Source: a virus. Taken from it: a stretch of DNA of 47,578 bases. Shown here piece by piece: positions 15,447 through 22,956 of this stretch. Location of the stretch: positions 1 through 47,578 of the IMG/VR virus record IMGVR_UViG_3300023179_000170, one strand, 5' to 3'. Every line of letters begins with the position of its first letter. Within the stretch, counting starts at the first letter, position 1. The notes under the pieces are model-generated. The model was not told where the DNA came from. It saw only the letters and a list, made by a program, of their open reading frames with translations, and made no database searches. The position numbers and the translations under genes were made by a program.

Positions 15447-15760
15447 AGCGCCCGCCTCCGGCGCCGTTGCCGGCGGGCGTGCTTGGGCTTCTGGGCGCCG
15501 GCGTTCCCGATACCGACACGGAGGTTGCGCTGCGGGCGTGGTCGCGGGGCAACGCCTCCGAGGCCCAGCAGCGCATTGCCTTCGCCTATGTCAGCGGTGA
15601 GCTGTGCGGCGTTGGCCGCGTGCCCTTCACGGGCGATACCGAGGGGACCGCGTTTCGCTGCGGCGCGCAGGCCGTGGGGCAGGCGCTGTGCGCGCTTGTC
15701 GGCGCCAGCGTGGCGTATATTCCAGGGCGACCCGCGACGACGGAGATCGAGGGCGACTAG
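15443..15760 (+). CDS. Bbp19-like small phage protein
   Basis: A 105-aa protein starting at GTG 15443 (GTGA overlap). The C-terminal ~60 residues (EAQQRIAFAYVSGELCGVG, TAFRCGAQAVGQALCALVG) follow the Bbp19-like pattern: a helix, a small loop with a phage-typical F-x-G, then a G-x-x-x-V helix. These proteins are found between portal and capsid genes in podoviruses; the role is unknown. The N-terminus is Pro-rich. Confidence 0.55.
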   Translation: MKRPPPAPLPAGVLGLLGAGVPDTDTEVALRAWSRGNASEAQQRIAFAYVSGELCGVGRVPFTGDTEGTAFRCGAQAVGQALCALVGASVAYIPGRPATTEIEGD

Positions 15761-15787
15761 CGTTCCCCGCACATTCACCGCGCGCGC

Positions 15788-16744
15788 GTGACCCAAGCGT
15801 CCATGGAAAACTGGACTCAGGTTCGCGAGCAACTGGCGGCGGCCGCACCCGACCACGCCGAAGCGCTCGCCAAATATGAAGATCCGAAGGCGTTCATCCA
15901 GGCCGCGCTACGGCCGGACCCGCCGGACTGGCGCAAGCAGATTGCCGGCGACAACGCCGACGATCTGAAAGCGCTGGAGCGTTTCCCGGATGAGGGCGCG
16001 CTGTACAAGGCGTTTCGCGACACGCAGACCGCGCTGCGCGAGAGCGGGCGGATCAAGATCCCCGGCGAGAACGCGACGCCGGAAGAGGTTGCCGCCTACC
16101 GCAAGGCCATGGGCGTGCCGGACGGGCCGGACGGCTACAAGGTCAGCGTGAAGCCGCCGGAAGGCTATGAGCCCACGGACGCGGACAAGACGTTCCTCGA
16201 CACCGCGACCAAGAAGCTGCACGAGGCCGGCGCCCCGCCGCAATTCGTGGACCTGATGCACGAGCTCTATTTCGGCGGCGTCGCCAACAGCCTGTCTGAG
16301 CTGGAAGCGCGCTATGACGACAGCGCGCTGAAGGCCGACAAGGCGCTGACGGACCTTTGGGGGTCGCGCAAGACCGAGAACGTCGCCTATGCGAACGCGG
16401 CGGTGGCGCAGTACTTCGGCCCCGGCGAGAACGGCGCAAACCCGGCGCTGGTCGATCTCAAGATTGAGGCGCCGGACGGTTTCGTCGGCAATCTCGGCGA
16501 CTGGCCGCCGTTTGTGGCGATGATGGCCCAGGTGGGCCGCCAGCACGCCGAGGACCCGTACTTCCTCAAGGCCATGGGCCAGCAGGATGTCCCCGATCCA
16601 GTGCAGCGTAAGGAGCAGATCATGGCGCTCCGCAGCACCAACCCGAAAGAATATGCGCGCCTCGCCGCAGAGGGCGGCGAACTCGACAAGCTGAACGCTG
16701 CGATCGAGCGCCAGGCGCAGCGCAAGGGAAATCGCGCCGCCTAG
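15788..16744 (+). CDS. Head scaffolding protein
   Basis: A 318-aa highly charged, mainly helical protein encoded directly before the major capsid, the standard position for the scaffold. GTG 15788 gives the longest frame; ATG 15803 is an alternative, and neither has a strong ribosome-binding site. The middle part (GVPDGPDGYKVSVKPPEGYE) recurs in podovirus scaffolds. The C-terminal helix (ELDKLNAAIERQAQRKGNR) is basic and amphipathic, as needed to bind the capsid protein. It would be lost from the mature particle. Confidence 0.75.
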   Translation: MTQASMENWTQVREQLAAAAPDHAEALAKYEDPKAFIQAALRPDPPDWRKQIAGDNADDLKALERFPDEGALYKAFRDTQTALRESGRIKIPGENATPEEVAAYRKAMGVPDGPDGYKVSVKPPEGYEPTDADKTFLDTATKKLHEAGAPPQFVDLMHELYFGGVANSLSELEARYDDSALKADKALTDLWGSRKTENVAYANAAVAQYFGPGENGANPALVDLKIEAPDGFVGNLGDWPPFVAMMAQVGRQHAEDPYFLKAMGQQDVPDPVQRKEQIMALRSTNPKEYARLAAEGGELDKLNAAIERQAQRKGNRAA

Positions 16745-16765
16745 GCGGTTCGACATCAGGCTCCG

Positions 16766-16793
16766 GCGTGCGTCTGAGGCGATCGGCGCACGC
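16766..16793 (+). other. Hairpin downstream of the scaffold gene
   Basis: GCGTGCG (16766-16772) pairs with CGCACGC (16787-16793) around a 14-base loop, just after the scaffold stop. No T-run follows, so a simple intrinsic terminator is unlikely. Confidence 0.4.
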
Positions 16794-16804
16794 AAGGAGC
16801 CCGC

Positions 16805-16874
16805 GGCCTACCCGGCGATGAGCCGGCCCCGCGACTCGTGAAGGACACGCGCCGGCCCCGCAAGGCCTACCCGG
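16805..16874. repeat. Short direct repeats in the capsid leader
   Basis: GGCCTACCCGG occurs at 16805-16815 and 16864-16874. GCCGGCCCCGC occurs at 16822-16832 and 16851-16861. The order of the two motifs is mirrored. They lie in the 204-base untranslated region between scaffold and capsid, which otherwise holds only hairpins and the ribosome-binding site. Confidence 0.55.
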
Positions 16875-16904
16875 TGCGCTGACCGGCATCGCCATCCCTT
16901 GAGA

Positions 16905-16923
16905 CGTGCGCGTCCTGCGCACG
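16905..16923 (+). other. Stable hairpin 25 bases before the capsid start
   Basis: CGTGCGC (16905-16911) pairs perfectly with GCGCACG (16917-16923) around a five-base loop. It leaves the GGAGAG ribosome-binding site (16936-16941) free. It may protect the 5' end of the capsid mRNA or be a processing site. No T-run follows. Confidence 0.45.
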
Positions 16924-16948
16924 CTCCCGATTGATGGAGAGAACGGCC

Positions 16949-17812
16949 ATGGCCGTGTTCACTTTCGACTCAACGTTCCGCACAAAGTACAGTGACGAGT
17001 TCCGCTACGACTTCGAACGCAAGGGCGCCAAGCTGAAGATGGCGTGCCGCACCGATGGCGTGGTGCGCGGCGATACAGTGAAGTGGGATGTCGTCGATCC
17101 CGCCGATGACGCCAACATCCGCGGCCGAAACGGCATGATCCCGGAATCGCAGCTCGGCTACAGCCAGGTGACGGGCACGCTGACGGAGTACTTCAAGAAG
17201 TACCCGATCGACAGCTTCGACGAGTTCCGCGGCAACCCGACCGTGCGTTCGGCCATGTCGATGCGCGGCATCAACGCGATCAACCGGGCCATCGACAACG
17301 GCATTCGCGACGCCATGGACGCGTCTGCGACTAACATCACGGCGAGCACGGACGGCGCGTCGAACCAGGCGGTGGCGCTGTCCACGCTGGCGCGCGTCGA
17401 TTACTGGCTGTCGTTCCTGCTGGAAGCGGACGTGCCGGCCGACGACGGGCAGATCTGGGCGGTGGTTTCGGTCAAGGCCATGCTGCAGATGCAGAAGATC
17501 AACGAGTTCAAGTCGTCGGACTTCGTCGAATACAAGCCGATGCCGGACATGCCTAGCAGCCGTGTCCTGCGCTGGCAGGGCGTGAACTGGCTTACCTACA
17601 ACGGCCTGTCCGGCAAGGGGACGAACTCCTGCAAGATGTATATGTGGCACCAGTCGGCCATGGGTCATCAATGCACCGAGCCGGAAGCGCACGCCTACTA
17701 CTACGAGTCGCAGGACCGCTTCGAGACGTGGTTCAAGACCATGCAGGTCGCCAAGACGGTGCTGCCCCGCGGCATTGTCCGCTTCTACCACGACGACACC
17801 GCGGCTCTCTAA
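16949..17812 (+). CDS. Major capsid protein
   Basis: A 287-aa protein. ATG 16949 is chosen because GGAGAG lies seven bases upstream. The position (after scaffold, before tail genes), length and sequence style (MAVFTFDSTFRTKYSDEFRY, then SFDEFRGNPTVRSAMSMRG, IWAVVSVKAMLQMQKINEFK, PRGIVRFYHDD at the end) fit the HK97-fold capsid proteins of proteobacterial podoviruses. It has its own long leader with hairpins and is followed by a terminator-like hairpin, consistent with high expression. Confidence 0.8.
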   Translation: MAVFTFDSTFRTKYSDEFRYDFERKGAKLKMACRTDGVVRGDTVKWDVVDPADDANIRGRNGMIPESQLGYSQVTGTLTEYFKKYPIDSFDEFRGNPTVRSAMSMRGINAINRAIDNGIRDAMDASATNITASTDGASNQAVALSTLARVDYWLSFLLEADVPADDGQIWAVVSVKAMLQMQKINEFKSSDFVEYKPMPDMPSSRVLRWQGVNWLTYNGLSGKGTNSCKMYMWHQSAMGHQCTEPEAHAYYYESQDRFETWFKTMQVAKTVLPRGIVRFYHDDTAAL

Positions 17813-17838
17813 GGCCTGACACCGGAAAGGACTGACAC

Positions 17839-18180
17839 ATGGCTTATTCGAATTCCGGCCTGAAGTACTGCCGCAAGGTGCTCGACTTCGGCGGCCAACT
17901 TGGCGGGGCGATCTGGATTCTCGACACCGTCGATGCCCAGGCAACTGTCTATGCCGCCGGCTATATCAGCGACGGCAACCTGCTCGGGTTCCGCAAGGGG
18001 GATATTGTCATCGCCCGACGCTGGACCACGACGCTCCCGACGACGGACGCCGAACTGAAGACGGCCGCCGCAACGGCAAACGTGCTGATCTCGGTGTTCA
18101 TCCATTTCGTGATCGGCATCAGCACGACTGGCCTGCCGGACCTCACGGACGGCCTCGCGATCACCGCGACGAACACGTAA
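17839..18180 (+). CDS. Small capsid-associated protein
   Basis: A 113-aa protein with GGAAAGGA upstream of ATG 17839. It is hydrophobic-polar balanced and likely beta-rich (ATVYAAGYISDGNLLGFRKG, IVIARRWTTTLPTTDAELK). Position directly after the major capsid gene and before a terminator-like hairpin suggests a head decoration or stabilising protein. No family is firmly recognised. Confidence 0.6.
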   Translation: MAYSNSGLKYCRKVLDFGGQLGGAIWILDTVDAQATVYAAGYISDGNLLGFRKGDIVIARRWTTTLPTTDAELKTAAATANVLISVFIHFVIGISTTGLPDLTDGLAITATNT

Positions 18181-18185
18181 GACGG

Positions 18186-18203
18186 CGTTCCCTACGGGTT
18201 CAC
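18186..18203 (+). repeat. 18-bp intergenic element, copy 1
   Basis: The 18-mer CGTTCCCTACGGGTTCAC lies just after the capsid block and is repeated with one mismatch at 37436-37453 before the tail fibre gene. CCC/GGG in its middle could form a very small stem. Confidence 0.5.
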
Positions 18204-18208
18204 CGCCG

Positions 18209-18237
18209 GGGGCGAGAGTGCAGGCTCTCGCCCCTTT
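18209..18237 (+). terminator. Intrinsic terminator-like hairpin after the capsid genes
   Basis: GGGGCGAGAG (18209-18218) pairs perfectly with CTCTCGCCCC (18225-18234) around a six-base loop and is followed by TTT. The T-run is short, so it may act as a partial terminator that lowers expression of tail genes relative to capsid. Confidence 0.6.
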
Positions 18238-18271
18238 GGCTGTTCAGGGGGCGGACGATCAGGAGCCCTTG

Positions 18272-18736
18272 ATGGCCGCAGAGAAATCCAAGCCTGTGCA
18301 GCGTTGCCCAAAGGGGGCGCTCTTCATCGAATCCGAAAGCGCTGTGCCGGGCGGCCGGGGTCTCTGGTACTGCCGGGCGCCCGCGGATCACACCATCGAG
18401 GACGTGCTGAAGCCGGACTATTTCGGCCTGTCGCAGGGCGAGAGAGGTCTGCGTTGCGGCGACATGATCTATATCGAGCCGGAAAGCGCGCTGTGGGCGG
18501 TGACGGTGCGCATCATGGCGCTGATGCCGTCGATCCAGCAGGTCAAGGTGCGCGAAGTCGCGCACATGCGGCAGGTCTATGAGGTCAAGCCGCCGTCCGG
18601 GTTCCGCTTTGAGTGGGCGGGGATGAACGAGCGCTGGCAGATCTACAAGGGCGAAGTGCTGGTCGATGGCGGCTTCGACAACCAGGACGAGTGCCTGGAG
18701 CGTGTCCAGGAACTGATGCGCCAGAAGGCGGCTTGA
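18272..18736 (+). CDS. Hypothetical virion or assembly protein
   Basis: A 154-aa protein. ATG 18272 is chosen for AGGAG six bases upstream. The sequence contains RCPKGALFIESESAVPGGRG near the start and GDMIYIEPESALWAVTVRIM in the middle. Position between capsid and tail tube genes suggests a head-completion or connector role. The family is not recognised. Confidence 0.55.
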   Translation: MAAEKSKPVQRCPKGALFIESESAVPGGRGLWYCRAPADHTIEDVLKPDYFGLSQGERGLRCGDMIYIEPESALWAVTVRIMALMPSIQQVKVREVAHMRQVYEVKPPSGFRFEWAGMNERWQIYKGEVLVDGGFDNQDECLERVQELMRQKAA

Positions 18737-18737
18737 C

Positions 18738-19373
18738 ATGCCGACGCGCGAGAGCGTCCTGAATGACGCGCTGGCGCTTCTGGGCCAGCCGCGCATGAGC
18801 GGCCCGGCCGACACATCGACATGGGTGCGCCGTCTTGAGGGCGGGTTTGACGGCGTGGCGCAGCGGATGCTGGAAATCCACCCGTGGAACTTCGCCACGG
18901 TGCGGGAAGCGCTGGCTGCGGCGGCGGAGACCTCGCTGTCATCGTCCGGGCTGTCCCTGCAGGGCCGGTCCTACGCCTACACCAAGCCCGCCGTGGCGCG
19001 GATCGTGCTGGTCAACAGTTCCGGCGCCTGGTCCGACAATGGCGAGACGGGGCATTATGAAGATGAGGGCGGCTACATCTTCACCGACCTCTCGCCGTGC
19101 TGGCTGTTCTACATCAGCAAGAGTTGGCTGACCCGGATCGGGTCGTGGCCGGCGGTGTTTGCGTGGGCTGTGGCGACGGAACTGGCGTCCTCGCACGCCG
19201 AGGTGTCCACCAAGGACAGCGGCAAGCAGGAACAATTGATGATGCGCGCGCGGGAAGCGCTGCGGGCGGCGCGCTCATGGGATGCGTCGCAGCGGCCGTT
19301 CACGGCGCACCCGGAGGGCCGCTGGGTTCGGTCACGCCGCGGAATCGGGCGCAATCCGTACTGGGACGTCTGA
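18738..19373 (+). CDS. Tail tubular protein A (T7 gp11-like adaptor)
   Basis: A 211-aa protein with the T7 gp11 pattern: an N-terminal helix (ESVLNDALALLGQPRM), HPWNFATVREAL near residue 55, and a long C-terminal helix (QEQLMMRAREALRAARSWDA) ending in an Arg/Pro-rich tail with NPYWDV. The family forms a dodecameric ring under the portal. It is immediately followed by the gp12-like gene. Confidence 0.85.
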   Translation: MPTRESVLNDALALLGQPRMSGPADTSTWVRRLEGGFDGVAQRMLEIHPWNFATVREALAAAAETSLSSSGLSLQGRSYAYTKPAVARIVLVNSSGAWSDNGETGHYEDEGGYIFTDLSPCWLFYISKSWLTRIGSWPAVFAWAVATELASSHAEVSTKDSGKQEQLMMRAREALRAARSWDASQRPFTAHPEGRWVRSRRGIGRNPYWDV

Positions 19374-19374
19374 C

Positions 19375-22014
19375 ATGGGCGCGGTGACGGTGGGCTGGCC
19401 GGCGTTCAACGGCGGCGAGGTCGGCGAGGAGTTTCTGGCGCGGGCGGACGTGGACGTCTATCCGACCACCTGCGCCACGATGGAAAACATCTTTCCGCTG
19501 ATCCAGGGGCCCATGATCAAGGCGCCGGGCACGGAGTATGTCGAGACGCTGGCGGGCCCAGGCTGGCTGCTGCCGTTCGTGTTCAACATTGACCAGACCA
19601 TCGGGCTTTTGTTCTCGGCCTCCAAGATCCAGTTCATCTTTGACGGCGCGCTGATCCTGTCGGCGGGCGGGCCGGCGACGATCGGCAACTTTACCGATTC
19701 CAGCGATGTCGGCGCTTCGGTCACCACGGGGGCGACGTCCTCCATCCTGACCGCAACGGCGTCGGCGGATGCGAAGGCGCGGTCGACGATCACCACGGCG
19801 AGCCCGCTGGTGGCGTGCAGCCTGCAGTTCACAGTGGGCACGCGGCCCATCAAGGTGCGGATCGGGACGAGCGCCGGGGCTGCCGACATCGTGGCCGAGA
19901 CGACGTTCGCGCCGGGCACGCATGTCCAGACCTTCACGCCCGGCGTCTCGCCTTACTATCTGCAGGCCACGCTGGAGGATGAGGGGAGGTCGTCGATCAC
20001 GGCGATCTCCGCGCTGGCGGCGGGTCCGCTTTCGGTGTCGGCGCCGTACCAGGCCGCGGACTTCCGCCGGCTCCGCCACGAGCAGAGCGCAGACACGTTC
20101 TGGATCTATCACGACGAGTACCGCACGCGGGTGCTGGAGCGGCGGTCGAACACATCCTGGTCGCTGCGCCTGTTCCGGCCCACGGACGGGCCGTTCATGA
20201 TCGAGAACGACACCACCGTCACGCTGACGCCAAGCAACCGCACCGGGTCGGCGACGGTGACGGCGAGCGCGGCGACGTTCACGGCAAATGATGTGGGCCG
20301 GATTCTGGAACTGGTTTACACCGGCCAGCGGGTGGACGCGACATTCAGCGCGCTGAACCAGACCAGCAGCAGCGTGCGAATCACCGGCACCGGGGCGAAC
20401 CGCAATTTTCACTATATCGTCGCGTCGGGCCTGACCGGCACGGTCGTGCTGCAGCGGTCGGTGGGCAATGAGATCGACTGGGTGGACTATGAGACCGTGA
20501 CCACGTTCGGGTCCGACGTTTCCATCAGCGACGGGCTCGACAACCAGATCATCTATTACCGGCTGAAGGTGACGGCGTACACGTCCGGGTCGGCGGCGAT
20601 CACGATCTTCTATTCGCTTGGCGAGACGATCGGGAACGGCGAGATCAGCGCTTACACGTCAACGACGCAGGTGACGGTGGAGATCGCCAAGGGCTTCGGC
20701 GGCGATGGCTCCGGCACGACGCGCTGGAGCCTGGGTGCATGGTCGGATGGCGAGGGCTGGCCCACGGCGGGGACGCTGTGGGACGGACGCCACTGCATTG
20801 TGCGCGATGACCGGCTCTGGATCAGCGCCAGCGACGACTATGAGAGTTTCGCCGTTGGCACGGACGATGCTGACGCGATCTCGCGGCGTATGGGAACCGG
20901 CGCAGTCAATATCGCGCGATGGATCGAGGGCGGGTCGCGGCTGCTCATCGGCGCGGCTGGCGCGGAACTGGAAGTGCGGTCGAACGCCAGCGACGAACCG
21001 ATCACGCCGACGAACATCAACCTTCGCACGGCGTCTGGCCGCGGATCGGCGGCGGTGCAGGCGCTGGCGGTCGGGGACCGGCGCGTCGCCTATGTGTCGC
21101 GGTCCGGGCGTCGGCTGTGTCAGATGCTCTATGACATCGAAAGCAACGCGCACCGCTCCGACGACATGACGCGGCTGCACAAGGACATCGCCGGCGCCGA
21201 TGACGGGCAGTTCATCCAGCTTGCCTGGCAGCAGGAGCCGGAATCCCGCATCTGGTGCCTGCGCGACGACGGGCAGATCGCGGTGATGCTCTATGCGCCG
21301 GATGAGGGCGTCTATGGCTGGTCGCGGTTAAAGGCCGCGGGCGTGGATGCGACCTATACCAGCGTCTGCATCCTGCCCGGCACGCCGGAAGACACGGCCT
21401 ATGTGATTGTGCAGCGCACGGTGAACGGCGCGGCGGTCTATCACCTCGAACGCTTCAAGCCGGAACGGGTGACCACAAGCGCGGACGCCTGGCGGGTTCA
21501 CGCCGGCCTGCAATACTCCGGGGCGGCGGCAACAACGCTGACAGGGCTTGACCATCTGGAAGGCGAGAGCGTCGCGATCTGGGCGAACGGGCGTGTGCAT
21601 CCTTCGCGCACGGTGACAAGCGGGGCGGTGACGCTCGACTATGCAGTCACGAAAGCCATTGCGGGCCTCAACTATTCCGGCCTGTGGAAGTCCGCCAAGC
21701 TGGCCTATGGGTCACGGCTGGGATCGGCGCTGTCGGCGGAAAAGCAGGTCAAGCGGCTGGGCGCGATCGTGCGCGACACGGCGGTGGGGGCGCTGTCCTA
21801 TGGCCGCGACTTCACCAACACGGACATTGTCGGCACGGAGTTCGAGGACGGGTATCTCATGGACACGGCGGTTCCGCTGGCCTCGTTGGAGGTGAACCAG
21901 ATGTTCGACGGCGAGACCGACACGGATTCGCGGGTGTGCCTCGTCATGGACAAGCCGGCGCCGGTGATGGTGCTGGCGCTTATTCCCCACATGGATCTCC
22001 AGGAGCGGACGTGA
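19375..22014 (+). CDS. Tail tubular protein B (T7 gp12-like nozzle)
   Basis: An 879-aa protein starting at ATG 19375, one base after the previous stop. The N-terminal MENIFPLIQGPMIKAPGTEY fits the NxxPxxxGxxxxxPGT signature of gp12-like nozzle proteins. The rest is beta-rich, with repeats of SA/TA-rich strands (VTASAATFTANDVGRILELV). Six copies would form the tail nozzle. The C-terminus (LALIPHMDLQERT) leads into an overlapping GTG. Confidence 0.85.
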   Translation: MGAVTVGWPAFNGGEVGEEFLARADVDVYPTTCATMENIFPLIQGPMIKAPGTEYVETLAGPGWLLPFVFNIDQTIGLLFSASKIQFIFDGALILSAGGPATIGNFTDSSDVGASVTTGATSSILTATASADAKARSTITTASPLVACSLQFTVGTRPIKVRIGTSAGAADIVAETTFAPGTHVQTFTPGVSPYYLQATLEDEGRSSITAISALAAGPLSVSAPYQAADFRRLRHEQSADTFWIYHDEYRTRVLERRSNTSWSLRLFRPTDGPFMIENDTTVTLTPSNRTGSATVTASAATFTANDVGRILELVYTGQRVDATFSALNQTSSSVRITGTGANRNFHYIVASGLTGTVVLQRSVGNEIDWVDYETVTTFGSDVSISDGLDNQIIYYRLKVTAYTSGSAAITIFYSLGETIGNGEISAYTSTTQVTVEIAKGFGGDGSGTTRWSLGAWSDGEGWPTAGTLWDGRHCIVRDDRLWISASDDYESFAVGTDDADAISRRMGTGAVNIARWIEGGSRLLIGAAGAELEVRSNASDEPITPTNINLRTASGRGSAAVQALAVGDRRVAYVSRSGRRLCQMLYDIESNAHRSDDMTRLHKDIAGADDGQFIQLAWQQEPESRIWCLRDDGQIAVMLYAPDEGVYGWSRLKAAGVDATYTSVCILPGTPEDTAYVIVQRTVNGAAVYHLERFKPERVTTSADAWRVHAGLQYSGAAATTLTGLDHLEGESVAIWANGRVHPSRTVTSGAVTLDYAVTKAIAGLNYSGLWKSAKLAYGSRLGSALSAEKQVKRLGAIVRDTAVGALSYGRDFTNTDIVGTEFEDGYLMDTAVPLASLEVNQMFDGETDTDSRVCLVMDKPAPVMVLALIPHMDLQERT

Positions 22015-22499
22015 TCGAACCGCTGACATGGCGCGACCTGCGGGAGTGGGGCGGCGCGGCCGACGCATGGAGCGACGGGCAGCTTGTGCGCCTTCCGATG
22101 ACTGGATTCGTGCGCCGCAGCGCCGGGGCCATCGAGGCCATTGGCGGCGTGATCTGGTTTGCGGGGCGACCGACCGGAAACTTCGCCATGACCGACGCCT
22201 TTCGGGCCAGTTCACGTTCCCGCTGGGTTCACCGCTACGCCGTGCAGGTGCTTGAGGCGGTCCAGCGGTTCGAGCCTGTGATCTACGCCACGGCGGACGA
22301 TTTTCCGGCCGCGGCGCAATGGCTTGAACGCCTTGGTTTCGTGCGATCGGGCGGAGAGTGGATACGTGTCATTCATGGCTGCGCTTCCGGCGATGGCGTT
22401 GAAGGCGGGGTCCTTCGTCATGGCGAACGGGATGAAGGCGGCGTCGCTGGCGTCTACGGGTCTTGGCGTTCTGGGCGCGCTGCGCCAGGGGTCCGCTGA
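22011..22499 (+). CDS. GNAT-fold acetyltransferase-like virion-region protein (gp13-like)
   Basis: A 162-aa protein from GTG 22011, with AGGAG upstream and a GTGA overlap. Residues about 1-118 look like the GNAT-like proteins found at the T7 gene 13 position: ITWRDLREW-like start, IEAIGGVIWFAGRPTGNFAM, then YATADDFPAAAQWLERLGF, which matches the GNAT C-terminal motif. The last ~40 residues (after WIRVIHG) are Gly-rich and are encoded in a 134-base overlap with the next gene, so they may be recent. Catalytic activity is not certain. Confidence 0.65.
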   Translation: MIEPLTWRDLREWGGAADAWSDGQLVRLPMTGFVRRSAGAIEAIGGVIWFAGRPTGNFAMTDAFRASSRSRWVHRYAVQVLEAVQRFEPVIYATADDFPAAAQWLERLGFVRSGGEWIRVIHGCASGDGVEGGVLRHGERDEGGVAGVYGSWRSGRAAPGVR

Positions 22500-22956
22500 G
22501 GCGGCGGCGGGCAACGCCACGGCAGCGTCGGCCTACCAGGCCGCGGGCCAGCAACGCGCGGTGTCGCAGCGGGAGGCGGAGCGCCAGCGCATCGACAATC
22601 GCCGGCTGATGTCACGCCAGCGCACGGTGATGGCGGCGAACGGATTTGACTCCACCGATGCGACCTCTCGCGCGATTGTGGGCGAGACGGCGAAGGAAGC
22701 CACCCTTCAGGAACTGCTGGAACTCGCCAAGGGCGAGGACGCCGCGCGGATGACGGAGTACAGTGGCCAGCTTGCGCAGTACGCCGGTCAGGCGGCGAAG
22801 GCCGCAAGCCGGCTGAGCGCGGGCGCGCGGCTCATTTCGGGCGCGCTGTCGTGGCGTGACCGCTTTGGCGACGGTGGCAAAGACAGCAAAGCGCTGATGG
22901 CGAAGGGCGGCGGGGGCTACGTCGCAACGGTCAGCCCGTCCAGGCATAGTCGCTGA
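22366..22956 (+). CDS. Internal virion protein (T7 gp14-like)
   Basis: A 196-aa protein. GTG 22366 has GGAGAG seven bases upstream; ATG 22375 would leave the site too far away. An N-terminal hydrophobic segment (residues 4-40) is followed by an Ala/Gln/Arg-rich helix (QQRAVSQREAERQRIDNRRL) and MAANGFDSTDATSRAIVGE. These are the usual features of the gp14-like core protein that enters the outer membrane during DNA ejection. The first 134 bases overlap the GNAT-like gene in another frame. Confidence 0.75.
   Translation: MSFMAALPAMALKAGSFVMANGMKAASLASTGLGVLGALRQGSAEAAAGNATAASAYQAAGQQRAVSQREAERQRIDNRRLMSRQRTVMAANGFDSTDATSRAIVGETAKEATLQELLELAKGEDAARMTEYSGQLAQYAGQAAKAASRLSAGARLISGALSWRDRFGDGGKDSKALMAKGGGGYVATVSPSRHSR

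Noticed and set aside
16805-16874. Direct repeats in the capsid leader as a CRISPR or attachment site
   Set aside because: Only two copies of each 11-mer, no integrase nearby, and they lie within the late structural operon.
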